In this document: positions 25,033-30,421 of the stretch, piece by piece
Position numbering within the stretch: the first letter of the stretch is position 1
How the letters are laid out: each line of letters begins with the position of its first letter
Assembly: GCA_052034115.1 (NCBI GenBank)
Contig: JBPOIZ010000001.1
Span: forward strand, 1-30,421
Direction: 5' to 3'
From: Lutibacillus sp052034115
GTDB lineage: Bacteria > Actinomycetota > Actinomycetes > Actinomycetales > Dermatophilaceae
Length of the DNA stretch: 30,421 bases
The notes under the pieces: generated by a model
Told to the model about the DNA's origin: nothing
Database searches by the model: none
What the model saw: the letters and a program-made list of their open reading frames with translations, nothing else
Translations under genes and position numbers: made by a program

Positions 25033-26277
25033 ATGGGTGCAACTCGCCCGCGCGCGCTCCCGCGTGATCCCGTCGTCAGCGACCTCGTCAAGGCCGCCCG
25101 ATCGACTGGCACGTCGCGGCGCGCCTTCCTGTCCACGCTCGGCATCGGTGCTGCCGGTGCCGCTCTGAGCGCCTGCGCTCCACCGCTGCCGCCGGCCGGT
25201 GGGAAGGCGGACCTCAAGCTGCCGGCCGACGTGTCGGCCACCGACAAGAGCGTCAAGTGGGCGAACTGGACGGCATACCTCGACTACGACGAGGACGCGA
25301 AGAACTACCCGACCCTGGAAGCCTTCATGAAGGACACCGGGATCACGGCGAGCTACTCGGAGGATGTCGAGGACAACGACTCGTACTTCTCCAAGATCGC
25401 CCCCCAGCTGCGAGCCGGACAGGACATCGACCGGGACATCTTCACGTTGACCGACTGGATGGCCAGCCGGGTCATCCAAGCCCAGTTGTGCCAACCGCTC
25501 GAGCTGATCCGGATGCCCAACGCGGCCAACCTGCTCGAGCCGCTCAAGGAGGTCTCGTTCGACCCGGGCCGCAACTACTCGTTGACCTGGCAGTCCGGCT
25601 TCGCCGGGATCGGCTACAACAAGGCAAAGGTCGGCCGGGAGCTGAAGAGCATCGACGACCTGTGGGCCGAGGACCTCAAGGGCAAGGTGGTCGCCCTCAC
25701 CGAGTTCCGCGACACCGCGGCGTTGATCATGCAGAGCCAGGGCGTCGACATCTCCGGCGACTTCACCGCGGCCGACATCCAGAAGGCCTTCGACGAGGTG
25801 AGCAAGCGCATCGCGGACCAGAACATCCGGCGGATGCGCGGCAACTCCTACCTGGAGGATCTCAAGTCGGGCAACGCGGTCGCGGGCATCGTGTGGAGCG
25901 GCGACCTGTTCATCCTTCGCGCCGAGACCGAGGACGACAACTGGGAGTTCGTCATCCCGGATTCCGGCGGGACGCTGTGGAGCGACAACATGATGGTGCC
26001 CATCACCTCCAAGCACCGCCGCAACGCGCAGACGCTCATGAACTACTACTACGACCCGGTGGTCGCCGCCGAGGTCGCCGCCTGGGTCAACTACGTGTGT
26101 CCGGTCCAGGGGGCGCAGGAGGAGTTGGCCAAGACCGACCCGGAGCTGGCCGAGAGCCCGTTCATCTTCCCCAGTGCGGAGTACATCAAGGAGAACAACA
26201 TCCAGAACTTCCGCGCCCTGACTCCGCAGGAGGACCAGGACTACAGCGCGCTGTGGGCAAAGGTGGTGGGCAACTGA
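25033..26277 (+). CDS. Spermidine/putrescine ABC transporter binding protein (PotD/PotF-like), Tat-type lipoprotein
   Basis: This is the extracytoplasmic receptor of a polyamine-type importer. The protein has 414 residues from ATG at 25033, with AAAGGGG at 25021-25027 as ribosome binding site. A GTG at 25018 is in frame but less likely. The N-terminus has a twin-arginine motif SRRAFL at residues 28-33, a hydrophobic stretch and a lipobox LSAC with Cys48, so the protein is probably exported folded and anchored by lipid. The mature part matches the PotD fold: YSEDVEDNDSYFSKIAPQL, then QSGFAGIGYN, and the C-terminal PSAEYIKENNIQNFRALT region. The polyamine-type family is clear; the exact ligand is inferred. 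Confidence 0.92.
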   Translation: MGATRPRALPRDPVVSDLVKAARSTGTSRRAFLSTLGIGAAGAALSACAPPLPPAGGKADLKLPADVSATDKSVKWANWTAYLDYDEDAKNYPTLEAFMKDTGITASYSEDVEDNDSYFSKIAPQLRAGQDIDRDIFTLTDWMASRVIQAQLCQPLELIRMPNAANLLEPLKEVSFDPGRNYSLTWQSGFAGIGYNKAKVGRELKSIDDLWAEDLKGKVVALTEFRDTAALIMQSQGVDISGDFTAADIQKAFDEVSKRIADQNIRRMRGNSYLEDLKSGNAVAGIVWSGDLFILRAETEDDNWEFVIPDSGGTLWSDNMMVPITSKHRRNAQTLMNYYYDPVVAAEVAAWVNYVCPVQGAQEELAKTDPELAESPFIFPSAEYIKENNIQNFRALTPQEDQDYSALWAKVVGN

Positions 26278-27440
26278 TGGCGAAGAACACCGACGCCCTC
26301 AAGGCCGCCCAAGGGGACCTGCGCATCGAGTCGGTGACGAAGCGCTTCGGCGACTTCGTGGCCGTCAACGACCTGTCGCTCGTCGTCCCGCGGGGGTCCT
26401 TCTTCGCCCTACTCGGCCCGTCCGGGTGCGGCAAGACGACGATGTTGCGGATGATCGCCGGCCTGGAGCAACCGACCACCGGTCGGGTGCTCATCGGCGA
26501 GACCGACCTGACCGGGTCGCGGCCCTACGAGCGGCCGGTCAACACGGTCTTCCAGTCCTACGCGCTCTTCCCGCATCTGACGATCCGCGACAACGTGGCC
26601 TTCGGCCCCAAGCGCCGCAAGGTTGCCGACGCGGAGAAGCTGGCCGACGAGGCGCTCGACCTCGTGCAGCTGAGCCACTTGGCGGCCCGCAAGCCGACCC
26701 AACTCTCCGGTGGTCAGCAGCAGCGCGTGGCGGTGGCCCGCGCGATCGTCAACCGCCCCGAGGTGCTGCTCCTCGACGAGCCGCTCGGCGCGCTCGACCT
26801 GAAGCTGCGCCGCCAGATGCAGATCGAGCTCAAGCGGATCCAGTCCGAGGTCGGCCTGACCTTCGTCCACGTGACGCACGACCAGGAGGAGGCCATGACC
26901 ATGGCCGACACCGTCGCGGTCATGAACGAGGGCCGCATCGAGCAGATGGGGCCACCGGAGCTGCTCTACGACCTGCCGCGCACGCCGTTTGTCGCCAACT
27001 TCCTCGGCCAGACCAATCTCATCCCGGTCACCTACGGCGGCCAGGACGGGGACTGGCACCGGGTCACCGCGTCCGGGCGCCCGCTGCGGGTCGCCCGGGC
27101 TCGGACCCACCACACCGAGGGCGCGCTCGCGCTGGGTGTGCGCCCCGAGAAGGTGCGGATCCACGATGCCGAGCCCGACGCACGCGGCGGGCTGACCAGC
27201 GTCCTAGGCCCCGGCCGGGTCGTCGACGTGTCCTTCACCGGAGTGTCCACGCAGTACCTCGTGGAAGTGCCGGGCTACGGACGGTGGGGGGTCTTCGAGC
27301 AGAACATGGACGTCGAGCGGATCGATACCCGTCCGGGTGACACCGCGTGGCTGTCCTGGGACGCCGGGCACTCCTTCGTCGTCACCGTTGGGGAGGCCCT
27401 GCACGCCGGTGTCGAGTCGATGGACGAGGCCACGCCATGA
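26277..27440 (+). CDS. potA: Spermidine/putrescine ABC transporter ATP-binding protein (PotA-like)
   Basis: This is the ATPase of the polyamine-type importer. The protein has 387 residues. Walker A GPSGCGKT is at residues 47-54, the Q-loop region VFQSYALFPHLTI near 87, signature LSGGQQQRVAVARA near 142, Walker B LLLDEPLGALD and switch His in VTHDQEEAMTMAD. A C-terminal TOBE-type domain contains LGVRPEKVRI, typical of PotA/MalK-like regulation. ATG at 26277 shares a base with the stop of the binding protein gene (TGATG). The stop overlaps the permease start (ATGA). The reading frame remains open far upstream to 25257, but that part is a shadow of the binding-protein gene. Confidence 0.94.
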   Translation: MAKNTDALKAAQGDLRIESVTKRFGDFVAVNDLSLVVPRGSFFALLGPSGCGKTTMLRMIAGLEQPTTGRVLIGETDLTGSRPYERPVNTVFQSYALFPHLTIRDNVAFGPKRRKVADAEKLADEALDLVQLSHLAARKPTQLSGGQQQRVAVARAIVNRPEVLLLDEPLGALDLKLRRQMQIELKRIQSEVGLTFVHVTHDQEEAMTMADTVAVMNEGRIEQMGPPELLYDLPRTPFVANFLGQTNLIPVTYGGQDGDWHRVTASGRPLRVARARTHHTEGALALGVRPEKVRIHDAEPDARGGLTSVLGPGRVVDVSFTGVSTQYLVEVPGYGRWGVFEQNMDVERIDTRPGDTAWLSWDAGHSFVVTVGEALHAGVESMDEATP

Positions 27441-28345
27441 GCGTCATGGCGCACGCCACCGCTGCGCAGTCCGGGGCGGGCGATGCCGGCGCCAAGCGCG
27501 GCGGGCTGACGCCATACTGGCTGCTCCTCCCGGGCGTGCTGTGGCTGCTGGTCTTCTTCGTCGTCCCGACGATCCAGCTCTTCACCGTCTCGCTGCAGTC
27601 GCAGTTCCCCGGCTATCCGGGCTACTACTACCGCGACGTCAACGTGGGCAACTACCTCACCGCGTTCACCGAGTTCTTGCCGCACTTCGGGCGATCCATG
27701 CTCTACGCCGGGATGGCCACGCTGTTCGGCTTCCTGCTGGGCTACCCGCTGGCATATGCCATGGCGTTCAAAGCCGGCAAGTGGCGCAACGTCATGATGA
27801 TCTGTGTCATCGCGCCGTTCTTCACCTCGTTCATCCTGCGCACCATCGCCTGGCGCCAGATCCTCGCCGACGAGGGCCCGGTCGTCAGCACCCTCAAGAC
27901 GCTGCACCTCATGCCGCAGAACGGGCGGATCACCGAGACGGCCATCGCCGTCGTCGCCGGTCTGACCTACAACTTCCTGCCGTTCATGGTGCTGCCGATC
28001 TACTCCAGCCTGGAGCGGGCCGACCCGCGCCTCATCGAGGCCGGGGGAGACCTGTACGCGAACGGGTTCACGACGTTCCGCACGGTCACCTTGCCGCTGT
28101 CGATGCCCGGTGTGCTGGCCGGGACGCTGCTGACCTTCATCCCGGCGGCCGGCGACTACGTGAACGCCGAACTGCTCGGCTCGGACATCAGCACCAAGAT
28201 GGTCGGCAACGTCATCGAGAGCCAGTTCTTCAAGGTGCCCGGTGGCTTCCCGACGGCCGCGGCGCTGTCGTTCACCCTCATGGCGTTGATCCTGGTGCTC
28301 GTCATGCTCTACGTGCGCCGATTCGGGACGGAGGAACTCGTATGA
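27437..28345 (+). CDS. potB: Spermidine/putrescine ABC transporter permease (PotB-like)
   Basis: This is the first membrane subunit of the importer. The protein has 302 residues with about six membrane segments. The first (PYWLLLPGVLWLLVFFVVPT) starts near residue 24. The EAA-type loop, RLIEAGGDLYANGFTTFRTV near residue 197, docks on PotA. An extracytoplasmic region after the first segment is rich in Tyr and Gly (FPGYPGYYYRDV). ATG at 27437 overlaps the potA stop and the TGA overlaps potC (ATGA at both ends), indicating tight translational coupling and stoichiometric assembly. Confidence 0.94.
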   Translation: MSVMAHATAAQSGAGDAGAKRGGLTPYWLLLPGVLWLLVFFVVPTIQLFTVSLQSQFPGYPGYYYRDVNVGNYLTAFTEFLPHFGRSMLYAGMATLFGFLLGYPLAYAMAFKAGKWRNVMMICVIAPFFTSFILRTIAWRQILADEGPVVSTLKTLHLMPQNGRITETAIAVVAGLTYNFLPFMVLPIYSSLERADPRLIEAGGDLYANGFTTFRTVTLPLSMPGVLAGTLLTFIPAAGDYVNAELLGSDISTKMVGNVIESQFFKVPGGFPTAAALSFTLMALILVLVMLYVRRFGTEELV

Positions 28346-29208
28346 CGACCACCACCGTCAAGCGTGGCGTCGACGTCGCGCCGGCCATGGGCAGCCCGCT
28401 GCAGCGGATGGGCCGCTGGATCGGGGATCGCTTCGCGATGATCGTCGCGCTGCTCGTCCTGGTCTACCTCTTCGTGCCCGTGGCCTACACGTTCGCCTTC
28501 TCGTTCAACAACTACAAGAAGTCGAACATCTCCTGGAACCCCGAAGGTAGCCCGACGCTCAAGCACTGGCAGGACCCCTGCGGTGCCGTGGGTGTCTGCG
28601 AGTCCCTCGGGGTCAGTCTCAAGGTGGGCTTCCTGGCGACCCTGCTCGCCACCGCGCTGGGGACCCTCATCGCGCTGGCCATGGTCCGCTATCGGTTCGT
28701 CGGCAAGGCTTCGGGCAACTTCCTCATCTTCTTGCCGATGGCCACCCCGGAGATCGTCATGGGTGCCAGCCTGTTGACGATCTTCGTGCAGGGCTTCGGT
28801 GGGGTGTTCAAGCTCGGCTTCTGGACGATCGTCATCGCCCACATCATGTTCTGTCTGTCGTTCGTCGTGGTGACCGTCAAGGCCCGGCTCCAGTCGCTGG
28901 ACCCGCGGTTGGAGGAGGCCGCGCAGGACCTGTATGCCGGGCCGATCGAGACGTTCTGGCGGGTCACCTTCCCGCTCGTCCTGCCGGGCATCGTGTCGGC
29001 GGCGTTGCTGTCGTTCTCGCTGTCCTTCGACGACTTCATCATCACCAGCTTCGTGTCGGGCAACGAGACGACGTTCCCGAAGTTCGTCTACGTCTCCTAC
29101 CTGCGTGGCATCCCCGCGCAGGCCAACGTCATCGGCTTCTCGATGTTCGTCATCGCCGTGACACTCGTCGTCCTCGGCCAGGTCATCGGCAACCGCCGTA
29201 AGGCCTGA
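28342..29208 (+). CDS. potC: Spermidine/putrescine ABC transporter permease (PotC-like)
   Basis: This is the second membrane subunit. The protein has 288 residues and about six membrane segments. The first (MIVALLVLVYLFVPVAYTFAF) starts near residue 33. The EAA-type loop, RLEEAAQDLYAGPIETFWRV, is near residue 190, and the conserved SFDDFIITSFVSG near 227 is a PotC hallmark. ATG at 28342 overlaps the potB stop. A two-cysteine stretch (PCGAVGVC near residue 77) lies in the loop after the first segment and could form a disulfide. It ends the ABC operon proper; a saccharopine-dehydrogenase-like gene follows after 65 nt. Confidence 0.94.
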   Translation: MTTTTVKRGVDVAPAMGSPLQRMGRWIGDRFAMIVALLVLVYLFVPVAYTFAFSFNNYKKSNISWNPEGSPTLKHWQDPCGAVGVCESLGVSLKVGFLATLLATALGTLIALAMVRYRFVGKASGNFLIFLPMATPEIVMGASLLTIFVQGFGGVFKLGFWTIVIAHIMFCLSFVVVTVKARLQSLDPRLEEAAQDLYAGPIETFWRVTFPLVLPGIVSAALLSFSLSFDDFIITSFVSGNETTFPKFVYVSYLRGIPAQANVIGFSMFVIAVTLVVLGQVIGNRRKA

Positions 29209-29242
29209 ACCGCCATACCCGGTCAGGGGGCCGGGAAACCAA

Positions 29243-29263
29243 TGGTCGTGCCGCGCACGACCA
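29243..29263 (+). promoter_or_regulatory. Perfect 9-bp inverted repeat next to the ribosome binding site of the downstream gene
   Basis: TGGTCGTGC (29243-29251) and GCACGACCA (29255-29263) are perfect inverted arms with a 3-nt centre. The last A is also the first base of the AGGAAGG ribosome binding site (29263-29269) for the ATG at 29274. No T-run follows. It could be an operator for a dimeric repressor or an RNA hairpin controlling translation. Confidence 0.6.
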
Positions 29264-29273
29264 GGAAGGCATC

Positions 29274-30421
29274 ATGCGCATCCTCATCATCGGGGCTGGG
29301 GGTGTCGGGGACGCGGCGACGAAGATCGCCGTGGACCGCGACTTCTTCGAGTCCCTGGTCGTCGCTGACTACGACCTGGCCCGGGCGGATCGGACGGTGG
29401 CCGCCGCGGTGGCCCGGCGACCGGGGGAGACCCGGTTGCGGGCCGCCCAGGTGGACGCGAGCCAGGCGCACGCCGTCGAGGACCTGATTCGGCTGGTCGG
29501 GGCCACTCACGTGCTCAACGCGGTGGACCCGCGGTTCGTCATGCCGATCTTTCAGGGTTGCCTCGCCGCCGGGGCGACCTACCTCGACATGGCGATGAGC
29601 CTGTCCTACCGGCACCCCGAGAAGCCCTACGAAGAGTGCGGGGTCAAGCTCGGTGACGCCCAGTTTGCCCTGGCGGGGGAGTGGGAGTCCCGGGGGCAGC
29701 TCGCGCTGGTCGGCATCGGCGTCGAGCCCGGTCTGTCGGACGTGTTCGCCCGGTACGCCGCCGACCACCTGTTCAGCGAGATCGACGAGTTGGGCACCCG
29801 CGACGGCGCCAACCTTGCCGTGCACGACGAGGACGGAAACCCGATGTTCGCGCCGGGGTTCTCCATGTGGACGATCATCGAGGAGTGCCTCAACCCGCCG
29901 GTGGTCTGGAGCGCCGATCGGGCAGTGGCTGGTGGGGGAGACGTCGAGGCCGGCTTCTTCACCGTTCCGCCGTTCAGCGAGCCCGAGGTGTTCGACTTCC
30001 CTGAGGGGATCGGCCCGGTGGAGTGCGTGCACGTCGAGCACGAGGAAGTGCTCCTCATGCCGCGCTGGGTCAAGGCCAAGAAGGTGACCTTCAAGTACGG
30101 GCTCGGCGAAGAGCTCATCGGCATCCTGCGAACGTTGAACACCCTCGGCCTGGACCGGACCGACCCGGTCACGGTCAAGGGCGTGTCCGTCTCGCCGCGT
30201 GATGTCGTGGCTGCGTGCCTGCCCGACCCGGTGACCATCGGGCCGCGGATGACCGGCAAGACCTGCGCCGGGCTCTACGTCACCGGCCTGGGCAAGGACG
30301 GGGCGCCGCGGGCCGTCTACCTCTACCACGTCACGGACAACGAATGGTCGATGCGCGAGTACGACGCCCAGTGCGTCGTCTGGCAGACCGCGGTCAACCC
30401 GGTCGTGGCTCTTGAGTTGCT
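29274..30421 (+). CDS. Saccharopine dehydrogenase-family NAD(P)-dependent oxidoreductase, 3' end cut by the window
   Basis: This is a Rossmann-fold oxidoreductase of the saccharopine dehydrogenase-like family. The frame starts at ATG 29274 after AGGAAGG and is open to the window end, giving 382 residues so far. The nucleotide-binding loop GAGGVG is at residues 7-12, followed by VVADYDL with the Asp that selects the cofactor. HVLNAVDPRF and the family motif GIGVEPGLSDVFARYAADH (near 151) are also present. Relatives include saccharopine dehydrogenase, lysine 6-dehydrogenase and carboxy(nor)spermidine dehydrogenase. Given its place behind polyamine uptake and degradation genes, a role in polyamine or lysine metabolism is likely, but the substrate is not determined. 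Confidence 0.88.
   Translation, partial: MRILIIGAGGVGDAATKIAVDRDFFESLVVADYDLARADRTVAAAVARRPGETRLRAAQVDASQAHAVEDLIRLVGATHVLNAVDPRFVMPIFQGCLAAGATYLDMAMSLSYRHPEKPYEECGVKLGDAQFALAGEWESRGQLALVGIGVEPGLSDVFARYAADHLFSEIDELGTRDGANLAVHDEDGNPMFAPGFSMWTIIEECLNPPVVWSADRAVAGGGDVEAGFFTVPPFSEPEVFDFPEGIGPVECVHVEHEEVLLMPRWVKAKKVTFKYGLGEELIGILRTLNTLGLDRTDPVTVKGVSVSPRDVVAACLPDPVTIGPRMTGKTCAGLYVTGLGKDGAPRAVYLYHVTDNEWSMREYDAQCVVWQTAVNPVVALEL

Noticed and set aside
25257..26276. Open frame extending potA upstream through the binding protein gene
   Set aside because: It is a shadow in another frame; the ABC domain begins after ATG 26277, which directly follows the receptor stop.

Overview
The window comes from a high-GC Gram-positive (actinobacterial) chromosome. 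Codon third positions are overwhelmingly G or C, many starts are GTG or TTG, neighbouring genes repeatedly overlap by 4 nt (ATGA, GTGA or TTGA), and the order alaS-ruvX-mltG-aroE-peptidase-aroC-aroK-aroB-aroQ-efp-nusB is typical of Actinomycetota. The protein flavour suggests order Micrococcales, perhaps Intrasporangiaceae, but that placement is an inference. I see no rRNA, tRNA, CRISPR, insertion sequence or prophage; the region looks like stable chromosome.

Layout. (1) 1-3042: the 3' end of a peptide/nickel ABC transporter operon (permease cut by the window edge, then two ATPases), ending in a possible hairpin terminator. (2) 3138-9177: two small membrane proteins (DUF948-like and DUF6167-like), alaS, ruvX, mltG and aroE. 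(3) 9188-14272: a prepilin-type peptidase inside the shikimate cluster, then aroC, aroK, aroB, aroQ, efp and nusB. (4) 14327-16698: a nucleoside salvage operon, deoC-deoA-cdd. (5) 16699-17135: an intergenic region that is AT-rich for this genome. It holds a terminator, a 43-codon minus-strand gene with a very good leaderless promoter, and a palindrome upstream of prpE. (6) 17136-20032: a propionyl-CoA synthetase and an AEC-family permease. (7) 20048-30421: a polyamine locus. A minus-strand operon (Lrp regulator, class III aminotransferase, FAD amine oxidase-like enzyme) diverges from a plus-strand operon (aminobutyraldehyde dehydrogenase, Tat-lipoprotein binding protein, ATPase, two permeases). 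The latter is followed by a saccharopine-dehydrogenase-family enzyme that runs off the window.

How the genes work together. aroE, aroC, aroK, aroB and aroQ cover five of the seven shikimate steps to chorismate (the first step, aroG/aroF type, and aroA are not in the window). deoC, deoA and cdd turn cytidine and (deoxy)uridine/thymidine into bases and sugar phosphates. The pot-like importer would bring in putrescine or spermidine. The aminotransferase or the FAD enzyme would make 4-aminobutanal, and the dehydrogenase would oxidise it to GABA, under Lrp-type control.

The most noteworthy non-standard signals are: the leaderless 43-aa gene; two internal promoters whose -10 box begins with the TAG stop codon of the preceding gene; perfect inverted repeats abutting the start of deoC and the ribosome binding site of the saccharopine-dehydrogenase-like gene; and a recurrent GTATG/CATAC word that appears even where it forces rare codons.
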